Notes under the pieces: model-generated
Databases searched by the model: none
Seen by the model: only the letters and a program-made list of their open reading frames with translations
Told to the model about the DNA's origin: nothing
Program-made: the position numbers and the translations under genes
Shown here: positions 17,769 to 25,815 of the stretch, in pieces
How positions within the stretch are numbered: position 1 is the first letter of the stretch
Layout: the number at the start of each line of letters is the position of its first letter
Assembly: GCA_031551755.1 (NCBI GenBank)
Contig: JAVBNE010000005.1
Coordinates: 24,583 to 88,582, forward strand
Source: JAVBMU01 sp031551755
Lineage (GTDB): Bacteria > Actinomycetota > Actinomycetes > Actinomycetales > Cellulomonadaceae
Length of the DNA stretch: 64,000 nucleotides
Direction: 5' to 3'

Positions 17769-18029
17769 TCACGCCAGCGCGAGGAAGAGCTTTTCCAGCT
17801 TCTGGCTGTCCACCGAGTCGCGGCCACCCTCGGCGAGGCATTGCTCCAAGCCTGTCGCGACCAACGCGTAGCCTCCACGGCTGATCGCCTTGCTCACGGC
17901 GGCGAGCTGAGTGAGCGCGTCCTCACACTCGGCGCCCTCTTCAAGCATGCGGATGACGGACGCGAGATGCCCGTTCGCGCGCTTGAGCCTGGTGATGACC
18001 GCCTTGATCTCGTCAGGTTCGAGCTGCAT
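17769..18029 (-). CDS. CsoR/CstR-family repressor
   Basis: All-helical repressor of 86 residues (MQLEPDEIKAVITRLKR...). The family senses copper, nickel, formaldehyde or sulfane sulfur through two cysteines and, in copper sensors, a histidine. Cys35 and Cys64 are present, but position 60, where copper-sensing CsoR has its ligand His, is Gly. That is closer to the persulfide-sensing CstR type. It is divergent from an AhpD-like gene across a region with two GC-rich palindromes typical of this repressor family. The ATG at 18029 gives the usual family length; the frame extends to 18128. Confidence 0.8.
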   Translation of the reverse strand: MQLEPDEIKAVITRLKRANGHLASVIRMLEEGAECEDALTQLAAVSKAISRGGYALVATGLEQCLAEGGRDSVDSQKLEKLFLALA

Positions 18030-18130
18030 CTCCACCACGTCCAAATCGTTCGTCGGGCCGTTGTCTCGCCGTTGCGGGCCGGAACGGCGCCCGCCTCGGG
18101 GGAGCCGGTCGCCTGTCCTGCCTGCCAACC

Positions 18131-18150
18131 CTACATCCCCCCGGGGGGTT
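18131..18150. promoter_or_regulatory. CsoR/CstR-type operator 1
   Basis: 20-bp near-palindrome ACAT-CCCCCC-GGGGGG-TTGT. C-run/G-run palindromes flanked by A/T are the known operator form of CsoR-family repressors. It lies on the csoR side of the divergent promoter region. Confidence 0.7.
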
Positions 18151-18166
18151 GTGCTAACGTCTGATC

Positions 18167-18186
18167 GGACAACCCCCCAGGGGGTT
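18167..18186. promoter_or_regulatory. CsoR/CstR-type operator 2
   Basis: Second near-palindrome, ACAA-CCCCCC-A-GGGGG-TTAG, 36 bp centre-to-centre from operator 1 and 19 bp before the AhpD-like start codon. Two copies suggest one per divergent promoter or cooperative binding of two tetramers. Confidence 0.7.
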
Positions 18187-18205
18187 AGCGACGAGAGGAA
18201 CGACC

Positions 18206-18595
18206 ATGGCGACCATGTCCGAGCTCAGCTCACCGCACGGGAAGCAGATCTTGCGTGATCTCAGCCCGCTCCATCGGGAGCTTCGTCGCGCGATCCCCGA
18301 TGTGTACCAGGGGTGGGGAGCGCTTTCGAAGGCGGCGTTCGCCGACGGCGCGCTCGACCGGAAGACCAAGGAACTGATCGCTTTGGCGATCGGTGTGGTC
18401 GAGGGCTGTGATGGATGCGTCGCTTCTCACGGCCAGGCCGCCGCACGGGCAGGGGCAACGCCGCAGGAAGCGGCTGAGGCCATCGGCGTCACGTTCCTGA
18501 TGCACGGTGGTCCCGCGACGGTGCACGGTGCGCGGGCTTTCGATGCCTTCTGCGAGTTCGTCGACGCCATCGGCGACGGCGAAGCCCCGGCCTGA
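18206..18595 (+). CDS. AhpD-like carboxymuconolactone decarboxylase-family protein
   Basis: Protein of 129 residues with the alkylhydroperoxidase core EGCDGCVASH: redox Cys68 and Cys71, with His75. Family members reduce peroxides or act as thiol relays. The adjacent repressor and its operators suggest induction by reactive sulfur, copper or a related electrophile. The ATG at 18206 has GAGAGGA upstream. It is followed 29 bp later by a Cys-rich mini-protein, probably co-transcribed. Confidence 0.88.
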   Translation: MATMSELSSPHGKQILRDLSPLHRELRRAIPDVYQGWGALSKAAFADGALDRKTKELIALAIGVVEGCDGCVASHGQAAARAGATPQEAAEAIGVTFLMHGGPATVHGARAFDAFCEFVDAIGDGEAPA

Positions 18596-18624
18596 TTCGT
18601 CACACCAAGAAGGGAAGTGGATGT

Positions 18625-18810
18625 ATGTGTCGTCCTACGACCTGCAAGGTCTGCGGTAAGACGACCTGGGCAGGGTGCGGTGAACACGTCGCCCAGGTGA
18701 AGGCGGCCGTTCCCGCCGCCGATTGGTGCGGTGGCGACCACACCCCAGCGGAGGAGGCGGCAGCTAAGACAGGCCGCGGGAGTTTTTTCGGCAAGCTGCT
18801 GAGGCGGTGA
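18625..18810 (+). CDS. 61-residue Cys-rich zinc-ribbon-like protein
   Basis: Begins MCRPTTCKVCGKTTWAGCGEHV, with CxxC at residues 7 and 10, further Cys at 2, 18 and 35, and a His next to the third cluster. Small proteins of this type are common in bacteria, but no function is established that I know of. It is likely in the csoR-regulated operon with the AhpD-like gene and could bind metal or handle sulfur. GGGAAG lies upstream of the ATG at 18625. The 3' end overlaps the convergent gene by 47 bp. Confidence 0.75.
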   Translation: MCRPTTCKVCGKTTWAGCGEHVAQVKAAVPAADWCGGDHTPAEEAAAKTGRGSFFGKLLRR

Positions 18811-19198
18811 GCGGAACACTGTCTGCGCCACCGGCGACCGGGCTCCTCCCCGCCGCATCGCCGAAGATAGCGACGACCGCGATCTGCCCGACGATGTTCG
18901 CATTGAACTCGGGCAGGTCCTCCGCGGGGATCCAGTACTCCAGGATCGTTGACCCACCAGCCTGCTGGACGTCGTAGCGGTCAAGGAAATCCTTCCGGAC
19001 TTCGAAACGGGTCACGAAGCCAGAGCCGCTTGCCGGGACGTTCCAGTCGCGAGCGATCTTGGTTGCGTACTCCTCGTTGAGGACCGGGTAGAAGATCGGC
19101 TGGTCCGGGAGGCGCGGTGGCCACTCGCGCCAGTCAGTGGCCTCTACGAGCGCGAGTTCCGTCGGGCCGGTCGGGCGCCAGAGCGTCACGGTTTCCAT
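18764..19198 (-). CDS. ADP-ribosylation/crystallin J1-like hypothetical protein
   Basis: Protein of 144 residues beginning METVTLWRPTGPTELALVEA. The segments QPIFYPVLNEEYATKIARDW, FVTRFEVRKDFLDRYDVQ and LEYWIPAEDLPEFN match proteins usually annotated as ADP-ribosylation/crystallin J1; the enzymatic basis of that name is weak. The last 25 residues are basic and low in similarity. The ATG at 19198 has GGGAGAGGA upstream. The 3' overlap with the Cys-rich mini-protein suggests convergent transcription without a shared function. Confidence 0.6.
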   Translation of the reverse strand: METVTLWRPTGPTELALVEATDWREWPPRLPDQPIFYPVLNEEYATKIARDWNVPASGSGFVTRFEVRKDFLDRYDVQQAGGSTILEYWIPAEDLPEFNANIVGQIAVVAIFGDAAGRSPVAGGADSVPLTASAACRKNSRGLS

Positions 19199-19273
19199 GG
19201 GCTGATCCTCTCCCACCGCTGCGGGAACGGGCCATCGTTTTGCCGTGGCGGTGACGCCCTCTCGTTGACGTTA

Positions 19274-19305
19274 CGCATAACCGGGATATATATTCCAGTT
19301 ATGCG
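19274..19305. promoter_or_regulatory. palindrome overlapping the HTH-nucleotidyltransferase start
   Basis: CGCATAAC (19274-19281) and GTTATGCG (19298-19305) are a perfect 8-bp inverted repeat 16 bp apart. They enclose an AT-rich -10-like GATATATATT. The second arm includes the ATG, so the mRNA is probably leaderless and the site a likely autoregulatory operator. Confidence 0.55.
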
Positions 19306-19894
19306 AAGCGATGGTCCTGCTCTGTTGCCGGTGTTTCGGTCACAGCATCAGGCTGAGTTGCTGATGTGGCTCTACTTGCATCCTGAGGTCGAGTTCGGGC
19401 TGAGTGATCTTGCCACGCGTACCGGTGTGCCGCTGTCCACCCTGCATCGCGAGGTGGTTCGCCTGGACGAAGCGGGTCTTGTCACTAGTCGAACCCTTGG
19501 CCGCAATCGACTCGTTCGGGCCAACATCGCGCACCCGGCGGCCCGAGCGCTCACCCAGCTCCTTGAGATTTCCTTCGGGCCGCGTGCGGTGATCGCGGAA
19601 GAGTTTTCCATTCCCCACGCGAAGCGGGTCATCGTCTTCGGGTCGTGGGCCGCCCGCTACGGAGGCGAGGCGGGCCCGCCCCCACGCGATGTCGATGTGC
19701 TAGTCGTCGGCGAAGTCGATCGGGCTGATGTCTATGAGGCCGCAGACCGCGCTTCAGCTCGTCTTGGCATTGAGGTCAATCCGGTTGTCCGGTCGGTGGC
19801 GCAGTGGGAGGACCCGGCCGACGCACTTGTTGAGCAGATCAAGGCATCCGCGCATAACGCCGTGCTTGATGTCCTCGAAACGGCGAACGTCTGA
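19301..19894 (+). CDS. HTH-domain MNT-type nucleotidyltransferase (antitoxin-like)
   Basis: Protein of 197 residues. The N-terminal winged helix (LSDLATRTGVPLSTLHREVVRLDEAGLV) resembles ArsR/MarR-type DNA binding. The C-terminal part has the polymerase-beta-type motif GSWAARYGG...RDVDVLVVGE, with the GS and DxD residues of minimal nucleotidyltransferases. It overlaps a possible start (ATG at 19894) of a HEPN-domain gene, the usual MNT/HEPN toxin-antitoxin order. The DNA-binding part fits autoregulation through the palindrome at its start. Confidence 0.78.
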   Translation: MRSDGPALLPVFRSQHQAELLMWLYLHPEVEFGLSDLATRTGVPLSTLHREVVRLDEAGLVTSRTLGRNRLVRANIAHPAARALTQLLEISFGPRAVIAEEFSIPHAKRVIVFGSWAARYGGEAGPPPRDVDVLVVGEVDRADVYEAADRASARLGIEVNPVVRSVAQWEDPADALVEQIKASAHNAVLDVLETANV

Positions 19895-19949
19895 TGGCCA
19901 GGGGCAGCTTGGATAAGCCGAGGTTGAGGCACTGGTCGCGGTCGGCGAG

Positions 19950-20345
19950 TTGCAGAAGCTCACAGGCGAGGCGGCAAGCGGCGAGCGACTTCTCGCGAAG
20001 GCATCGATAACCGTGGAAACAGCGCGATCGGCCCTGGACACCGACCCGGACTCGGCCTTTGTCCTCGCCTACGACGCCGCGCGTCAAGCCCTTACTGCGC
20101 TGTTGGCGCACCAGGGCCTGAGGCCGACGACGAAGGGTGGCCACTACGCCGTCGAGCTGGCAACACGAGCGCAGTTCGGCCAAGGATTCCGCCACTTTGG
20201 TGCGTTGCGTCGGCGCAATGAGCTGGAGTACCCAGTACATCCTGACAACGACGCCGATACTCAAGAAGCGTCTGACGCCGTCCAACTGGCGCGAACGATC
20301 ATCGCCGCTGTTCAAGGCCTAATTAGCCAACTCGGGTTGTCCTAA
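19950..20345 (+). CDS. HEPN-domain protein, 5' end frameshifted
   Basis: Helical HEPN protein (131 residues from TTG 19950), with YDAARQALTALL and RRRNELEYPVHP, the usual HEPN region around the Rx4-6H motif. Upstream in this frame there is a stop at 19914. A natural start, ATG 19894, overlaps the stop of the nucleotidyltransferase gene and encodes MARGSLDK in another frame. A single missing G near 19917 would join it to AEVEALVAVGELQKLTG. Either the gene is frameshifted, the assembly has an indel, or the shorter TTG form is used. HEPN proteins often act as RNases neutralised by the MNT partner. Confidence 0.6.
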   Translation: MQKLTGEAASGERLLAKASITVETARSALDTDPDSAFVLAYDAARQALTALLAHQGLRPTTKGGHYAVELATRAQFGQGFRHFGALRRRNELEYPVHPDNDADTQEASDAVQLARTIIAAVQGLISQLGLS

Positions 20346-20390
20346 TCGCCCGTGTGGGAGGCTCGGGCACCTACTCGCCACCCCTCGCAC

Positions 20391-22058
20391 TCACCCCGCG
20401 TTGTCGCGGTCGCGGATCTCCACTCGGCGGATCTTGCCCGAGACGGTAGCGGGCATCGCCTCGACGAACTCCACGATGCGCGGGTACTTGTAGGGGGCGG
20501 TGCGCGCCTTGACGAACGACTGGATGTCGCGGGCCAGCTCGTCGCCGGCTTCGTAGCCTGGGGCAACCACGACGGTGGCCTTGACGACGATCCCGCGATC
20601 CGGATGCGGGGCCCCGGTGATCGCACACTCCTTGACCCCGGGGTGGGCCATCACCACGGACTCCACCTCGAAGGGGCCGACCCGGTAGCCCGACGTCTTG
20701 ATCATGTCGTCGGTGCGGCCCACGTACCAGAAGTAACCGTCGGCGTCGCGGGTGGCCAGGTCGTGCGTGTGGTAGAAGCCGTCGTGCCACGACGCGGCGG
20801 TGGTCTCCGGGTCGTCGGCATATCCATCGAACATACCGATGGTGTGCCCGTCGGTACGGAGACAGATCTCGCCTTCCTCCCCGACGCCGACCTCGCGACC
20901 GTCCTCGTCGAGGAGAACGACGTCGTAGGCGGGTGACGGCAGGCCCATCGACCCGGGTTTGGTCGGCTGCCAGTAGTTCGTCACCACTGCCAGGGTGAGT
21001 TCGGTCTGGCCGTAGCCCTCCTTGAGTTCCAGGCCGGTCTGCTTGCGGAAAGTCTCATAGACCACAGGGCTCATGGCCTCACCTGCGATGGTCGCGTGTT
21101 TGAGGTGTGACAGGTCGTAGGCTGACAGATCCTCATGGACCAGAAACCGGTAGACGGTCGGGGCGGCGCAGAACGTCGTGACCCTGGTCTGTTCGATGTG
21201 CCGCAGCATGGCCGCCGGGTCAAAGCGATCGAAGTCGAACACGTCCACGCAACACCCCATGAACCACTGGCCGTAGAGCTTGCCCCACACCGATTTGGCC
21301 CATCCGGTGTCGGAGACCGTCAGGTGGAGGCCGTCTGGATCCACTTTGTGCCAGTACTTGGCCGTGGGAATGTGCGCCACCGGATAGGAGTGGTTGTGCA
21401 GCACCATCTTCGGCTGGGCGGTGGTCCCCGACGTGAAGTACAGCAGCAGCGGGTCGGCCGCGATGGGTCGGTCCGCACCGGTGGGGGCGACGAAGGGCGA
21501 GGCGGAGTCCACCTCGGCATCGAAGTCCAGCCAGCCGGACCCGGGGGTACCCGAGACGCCGGCCTTCGTCAGGCGCAGCCCCAGCTCGGCCTCGGCCAGG
21601 TCGATCTCGGCGGCGACGCTGCCCTCCAGCGAGGCCACGACCGTCGTGATCCGCGCTTCGCGCAGCCGGAACACCAGGTCGTACGCCTTGAGCAGGTGGG
21701 TGGCGGGAGCCGCCACTGCGCCGATCTTGTGCAGGCCGATCACCGCCCACCAAAACTGCGGGTGACGCTTGAGTACGAGTAGCACTCGGTCGCCCTTGCG
21801 GACTCCCACCGACTGGAACCACGATGCGGCCGCGTCGGAGAGCCGGGCGATGTCGCCGAAGGTGTACGTCTCGGTCGCCCCGGTGGTGTCCGACCAGCGC
21901 AGCGCGAGCCGCTCAGGCTCAGCGACCGCGATGGCGTCCACGACGTCGTAGCCGAACGAGAAATCCGGTGGGCAGTCGAGCTGGTAGCTCAGGGGGAACC
22001 CATCGGGTCCCAGCTCTTCGGTGAGGTACTGCTGGTGAATGGTGGCGACGGTCTGCAC
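20391..22058 (-). CDS. AMP-forming acyl-CoA synthetase (medium-chain type)
   Basis: ANL-superfamily ligase of 555 residues that activates a carboxylic acid with ATP and CoA. Motifs are the P-loop LLYFTSGTTAQPK, the GYGQTELT motif, the hinge GRTDDMIKTSGYRVGPFEVES, and the catalytic Lys in ATVSGKIRR near the C terminus. The overall form resembles ACSM/AcsA-like medium-chain ligases; chain length cannot be read from sequence. The GTG at 22058 is preferred: a TAGTCT -10-like box lies about seven bases upstream, suggesting a leaderless mRNA. It may feed acetyl-CoA to the glyoxylate shunt encoded at 57-60 kb. Confidence 0.85.
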   Translation of the reverse strand: MQTVATIHQQYLTEELGPDGFPLSYQLDCPPDFSFGYDVVDAIAVAEPERLALRWSDTTGATETYTFGDIARLSDAAASWFQSVGVRKGDRVLLVLKRHPQFWWAVIGLHKIGAVAAPATHLLKAYDLVFRLREARITTVVASLEGSVAAEIDLAEAELGLRLTKAGVSGTPGSGWLDFDAEVDSASPFVAPTGADRPIAADPLLLYFTSGTTAQPKMVLHNHSYPVAHIPTAKYWHKVDPDGLHLTVSDTGWAKSVWGKLYGQWFMGCCVDVFDFDRFDPAAMLRHIEQTRVTTFCAAPTVYRFLVHEDLSAYDLSHLKHATIAGEAMSPVVYETFRKQTGLELKEGYGQTELTLAVVTNYWQPTKPGSMGLPSPAYDVVLLDEDGREVGVGEEGEICLRTDGHTIGMFDGYADDPETTAASWHDGFYHTHDLATRDADGYFWYVGRTDDMIKTSGYRVGPFEVESVVMAHPGVKECAITGAPHPDRGIVVKATVVVAPGYEAGDELARDIQSFVKARTAPYKYPRIVEFVEAMPATVSGKIRRVEIRDRDNAG

Positions 22059-22173
22059 GTGACTAAGACTACGCAACCGTAGGTTCGGGTTCGGGTCCGA
22101 GGCCGGGCTGTAACGATCCCGAAGACGATGGTGCCCACCGCCTTGGTTGGTCACTGCCCTGACTCGACCGGTC

Positions 22174-23445
22174 TCATGGCCCGAGTAGCGCGAGCGGGAC
22201 TATAGCGACGCCGTCGGGGCGCCGGTAGGCGAAGTCGCCGGTGGTGAGAAGGACCTTGTCGGCGAGCCGGTCACCGATTTGGCCGTGTAGCCAGTTGAGG
22301 TGCCGCACATCCGTGTCGCTGACAGTCTCGCTGAGCTTGACCTCAAGTGCTACGACACGGCGGTCTTTGCCTTCGACGATCAGGTCGATCTCCCGATCGG
22401 TTTCTTTCGTTCGTAGGTGACCGACGCGGGCAGAGGCGGCCTCCGCGTACACGCGGATGCTTTGGGCGGCGAGGGATTCGAAAAGGGCACCGAGCCATGT
22501 ACCGGTCGCCTCGTGTGGGCGGTTGCCTTCGCCACGTAAGAGCCCCTCCCTGCCGATGCCCACCAGGCGTGCGGCGAGTGCTGGATCGACAAGGTGGTGT
22601 TTAGGAGAGCGAGTGAGCCGTTTGAGCGGGTTGAACGCTGGGATCCAGGCGGGAAGCGGATCGAGAACGAAAAGACGAATGAGGTGATCGCGGTAATTGT
22701 CGGCTGTCGTGCGCGCGGGTTTCAGCGAGTTGCCCGCGGTAGCCGCGTCGAGAATCTTTGTGTAGTTCGTATCGGTTGCGGTTGCTGCCCCGTAGGCGGT
22801 CAACCAGGCACGCACTGTTTCCGGGCGCCGCACGTGGGCGCCACTCTCTGGCAGGTCCTTGTCCACGATGCGTGTGAGGTAGCCGTCGAGCTGCGCACTT
22901 CGTGCCCGATCAGGAAGGCTGCGGATGCCGGGGAAGCCAGAGCGCAAAATCTCGTCTGTGTACATCGCGAGGTCGACTGGAGACTCGCCGCCGATCCGGG
23001 GGTGCTTCCCGGCAAGGAGCTCTGCTAGTGAAACTGTAGTTTCAACGAGGCCGCGTTCGGCGAGCGAAAGCGGACGCATCGTCAGGCTCACGATCCGGCC
23101 CGCACCCGAATGAACTCGCACGCCGATGCGGACGTCGGCCGAGCCGGCGAGGAGGAACTGCCCGCCTGTGTTGTCGCTGTCCACGGCCCGACGGACCCGA
23201 TCCCATACCGCGCCCAGGAGTTGCCACTCGTCCAGCAGTACCGGCTGTGGGGCTTGGGTGATGTAGTCGAGATCAGCCGAGACGGTCTCGAACTGGGCGG
23301 GGTTGTCGAAGGCGATGACAGTGGCTACGCGCTCGGTGGCGGTCGCCGTCTTGCCCACACCCTTTGCCCCCTCCAGCGCGATGGCTGCGAGATGTGGGAA
23401 GAGCTCGTCGAGGGAGTCGTCGACGATGCGGCGCTGATAAGGCAT
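22174..23445 (-). CDS. AAA+ ATPase with DUF4143 domain
   Basis: Protein of 423 residues. The N-terminal ATPase has Walker A EGAKGVGKTATA and a Walker B-like VLLDEWQLL. The C-terminal DUF4143 domain contains a possible PD-(D/E)XK-like core (EIDLIVEGKDRRVVALEVKLSE). Proteins of this type are abundant accessory genes with unclear function. The ATG at 23445 has TAGATT six bases upstream and no ribosome site, suggesting a leaderless transcript. A 23-bp tandem repeat sits just upstream of that promoter. Confidence 0.85.
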   Translation of the reverse strand: MPYQRRIVDDSLDELFPHLAAIALEGAKGVGKTATATERVATVIAFDNPAQFETVSADLDYITQAPQPVLLDEWQLLGAVWDRVRRAVDSDNTGGQFLLAGSADVRIGVRVHSGAGRIVSLTMRPLSLAERGLVETTVSLAELLAGKHPRIGGESPVDLAMYTDEILRSGFPGIRSLPDRARSAQLDGYLTRIVDKDLPESGAHVRRPETVRAWLTAYGAATATDTNYTKILDAATAGNSLKPARTTADNYRDHLIRLFVLDPLPAWIPAFNPLKRLTRSPKHHLVDPALAARLVGIGREGLLRGEGNRPHEATGTWLGALFESLAAQSIRVYAEAASARVGHLRTKETDREIDLIVEGKDRRVVALEVKLSETVSDTDVRHLNWLHGQIGDRLADKVLLTTGDFAYRRPDGVAIVPLALLGP

Positions 23446-23470
23446 AGATCTAATCTACCAGGTCAGAGTG

Positions 23471-23516
23471 CTCTACTGGGAAAATGGACGCCTCTCTACT
23501 GGGAAAATGGACGCCT
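23471..23516. repeat. 23-bp tandem direct repeat (2 copies)
   Basis: Two identical adjacent copies (23471-23493 and 23494-23516), each starting CTCTACTGGG and ending ATGGACGCCT. They lie 26-71 bp upstream of the ATPase start codon, where an operator or activator site would be. They could also be a remnant of a mobile element end. Confidence 0.85.
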
Positions 23517-23539
23517 CCCGTGACCCGTCCGCCGCCCTA

Positions 23540-24235
23540 TCACCCGGCCTCGGCGGTCTGGGATGTGAGGCGGTACTCGGCGCACGGTCGTCCGGATGTG
23601 GAGTAGTCCAGCGAGCGGGTCGCGAGCCCGGCCGTGACGAGGTACTCGAGGTATCGACGGCAACTCACACGAGAGAGCCCGATCGCGCTGGCGACCCTGG
23701 CCGCCGATGCCCGCTCGACCTGCTCGAGGGCGGAGATCACCAGCTCGAGGGACTCGGGGCTGAACCCTTTCGGTAGGCGTCGACGTACGGCCGGTCGCAT
23801 CAGGGCGTCCACCTGCTCCTGTGCGAGCGCCACTGAAGCCGGCGGAAGGTTCGCCCGGTCCCGGATGACGTCATCGATACGTTGGTGCAGTTCATGCGCC
23901 GCGAAGGGCTTCACAAGGTAGTGGCGCGCTCCGATGATCCGGGCCTCGCTCACCGTCTGGACGTCCCGGGCGGCGGTCACCGCGATGACCTCGGGTTGCC
24001 GCATCCTCGCGTCACTTCGGATCTCGCGAAGCACTTCGAGGCCGGAACGTACCGGTAGGAACACATCCAGCAGGATGAGATCAGGTTTCAGCCGCCGGAT
24101 CAGTTCCGCGGCCTGCGGCCCGGTGGCCGCAGTCCCGACCAGTTCGCAACCAGCGTGTGCGCGCACGAAAGCGGAATGCAGCGACGCTACGGCGGGTGCG
24201 TCATCGACAACGAGGACTCGAAGCGGGGTGGTCAT
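23540..24235 (-). CDS. CitB/DcuR-type response regulator
   Basis: Protein of 231 residues. The receiver domain has the acidic pair at 11-12, phospho-acceptor Asp57 (LILLDVFLP) and the conserved Lys in LVKPFAAHEL. The output is a helix-turn-helix of the CitB/DcuR type (ASAARVASAIGLSRVSCRRYLEYL). It overlaps the upstream sensor kinase by four bases (ATGA), so translation is coupled. Position next to tctCBA suggests control of tricarboxylate uptake. Confidence 0.88.
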   Translation of the reverse strand: MTTPLRVLVVDDAPAVASLHSAFVRAHAGCELVGTAATGPQAAELIRRLKPDLILLDVFLPVRSGLEVLREIRSDARMRQPEVIAVTAARDVQTVSEARIIGARHYLVKPFAAHELHQRIDDVIRDRANLPPASVALAQEQVDALMRPAVRRRLPKGFSPESLELVISALEQVERASAARVASAIGLSRVSCRRYLEYLVTAGLATRSLDYSTSGRPCAEYRLTSQTAEAG

Positions 24236-25809
24236 GGGACTCTCACCTTCACCGGAAGCCGCACCTCGAAGCGGGCGCCGCCGAGTTCTGAACGGTCAAA
24301 TCGGATCTGGCCGTCTCGGCGACGGACGACGCGAGCGACGAGCGCGAGGCCGATACCGCGATGGTGCGCCCCGTCTGAGCGCGTGCTCACGCCCTCCTCG
24401 AATATCCGCTCCGAAACCTCCGCCGGAATGCCAGGACCACTGTCGTCGATGACCACCGCGACCTCGGCGGCATCGGCGGCGAGCGTGATCTCAACCCGAT
24501 CACCCACCGCGCATGCCTCAAGCGCATTATCGACGAGGTTGCCAAGGATCGTCACAAGATCGTCGTGCAGCACCGCCGGGATCTCGCCGTGGGAGGTCAG
24601 AGCGACCGCGATCCCGCGTTCGTGGGCCTGCGCGGTCTTGACGGAGAGCAACGCGGAGATCCCACCACCCACAAGAGCGGCGTCGGCGTCCACGAGTGCC
24701 CCACCGGGTCTGATCCTGGCAATGTAGTCGCGGGCGTCTTCGATCAGCTCCAGTTCGAGCAGACCGGAGACCACATGCATGGAGTTGGCGAACTCGTGCG
24801 CCTGTGCCCGCAACCCATCGGTGAGCGAGTTGGCACCATCCATCTCGCGCAGCGCCTGGTGCAATTCGGTGTGATCGCGAAGGAGGAGCGTGCCGCTGAC
24901 CGGTGTGCCATGGTCATCGACGACCCCTGTGCCACGGGCGATGATGGCCCGTTCTCCCGCCAGCACGATTCGGCCGTCGGGCTCACCCTCCTCCAGGACC
25001 GCAAGCACCGGCGCGTCAAGAACCTCCTGTGCGGAAAGACCCACCAGGTCATCCCTGTCCAGGAGACGGCAGGCGGCGTCGTTCGCGACCGTGATGACAC
25101 CGAGAGCATCGACGGTCACGACGCCTTCACTCAGTCGGTGGAGCATCGTCTCGTGTTCCTTGACGAGTTCGGCGATCTCGCCGGGCTCGAGCTGGAATAT
25201 CCGTCGCCGCACGATCGCAGTGACCCATGCTGCTCCGAAGACGCCGATGAGAGCGGAGCCAGCGACGGCGGCGATCACCCAGGGCAGCCAGGACCGGACG
25301 TCCGCGGCCAGTTCTGATTCGAGTACCCCCACAGAGACCGAACCGATGACCTCGCCTCCCTGCGCGTCGCTCGCACCTTCGGCCCAGATCGGCACCTTCA
25401 CCCGCCAGGACTCACCGAGGGTTCCGGTTTGTCGGCCCTCGTAGATCCTCCCGGAGAGCGGGACTGATGGATCGGTTGAAACGCGTTCTCCGATCCGCTC
25501 CGGGTTCGGGTGGGAGTGGCGGATGCCGTCGGAGTCGGTCACGACGACGTACGTGAGGTTCGAGGACTTGCGGATGAACTCAGCGATTGGCTGGATCCTC
25601 GCTGCCGGGTTCCGGGTCTCCAGTGCTTCAAGGATCGCCGGCTGGCGCGACATCGACAGCGCGACACCGCGCATCCGATCCCCGGTCTGGTCGCGGATCA
25701 CCCGCTCCTGGATGTTCACCGCGACCATGCCGGTGGCGGCGGTCACGAGGCACACGATGACTGCCTGCAGCAATAGCAGCTGCAGCCTGAGCGACATCGC
25801 CTGGACCAT
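24232..25809 (-). CDS. CitA/DcuS-type sensor histidine kinase
   Basis: Membrane kinase of 525 residues. It has an N-terminal transmembrane helix (LQLLLLQAVIVCLVTAATG) and a periplasmic Cache/PAS-like ligand domain with the RIGERVSTDPS region. A second membrane helix (LPWVIAAVAGSALIGVFGAAW), a cytoplasmic PAS domain and an HPK7-type His box (AQAHEFANSMHVVSGLL) follow. The ATPase domain has DNALEA and GIGLAL. Kinases of this group sense citrate or C4-dicarboxylates. It is divergent from tctC, with a palindrome between them. An alternative start is ATG 25797. Confidence 0.9.
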   Translation of the reverse strand: MVQAMSLRLQLLLLQAVIVCLVTAATGMVAVNIQERVIRDQTGDRMRGVALSMSRQPAILEALETRNPAARIQPIAEFIRKSSNLTYVVVTDSDGIRHSHPNPERIGERVSTDPSVPLSGRIYEGRQTGTLGESWRVKVPIWAEGASDAQGGEVIGSVSVGVLESELAADVRSWLPWVIAAVAGSALIGVFGAAWVTAIVRRRIFQLEPGEIAELVKEHETMLHRLSEGVVTVDALGVITVANDAACRLLDRDDLVGLSAQEVLDAPVLAVLEEGEPDGRIVLAGERAIIARGTGVVDDHGTPVSGTLLLRDHTELHQALREMDGANSLTDGLRAQAHEFANSMHVVSGLLELELIEDARDYIARIRPGGALVDADAALVGGGISALLSVKTAQAHERGIAVALTSHGEIPAVLHDDLVTILGNLVDNALEACAVGDRVEITLAADAAEVAVVIDDSGPGIPAEVSERIFEEGVSTRSDGAHHRGIGLALVARVVRRRDGQIRFDRSELGGARFEVRLPVKVRVP

Positions 25810-25815
25810 AGCGCT

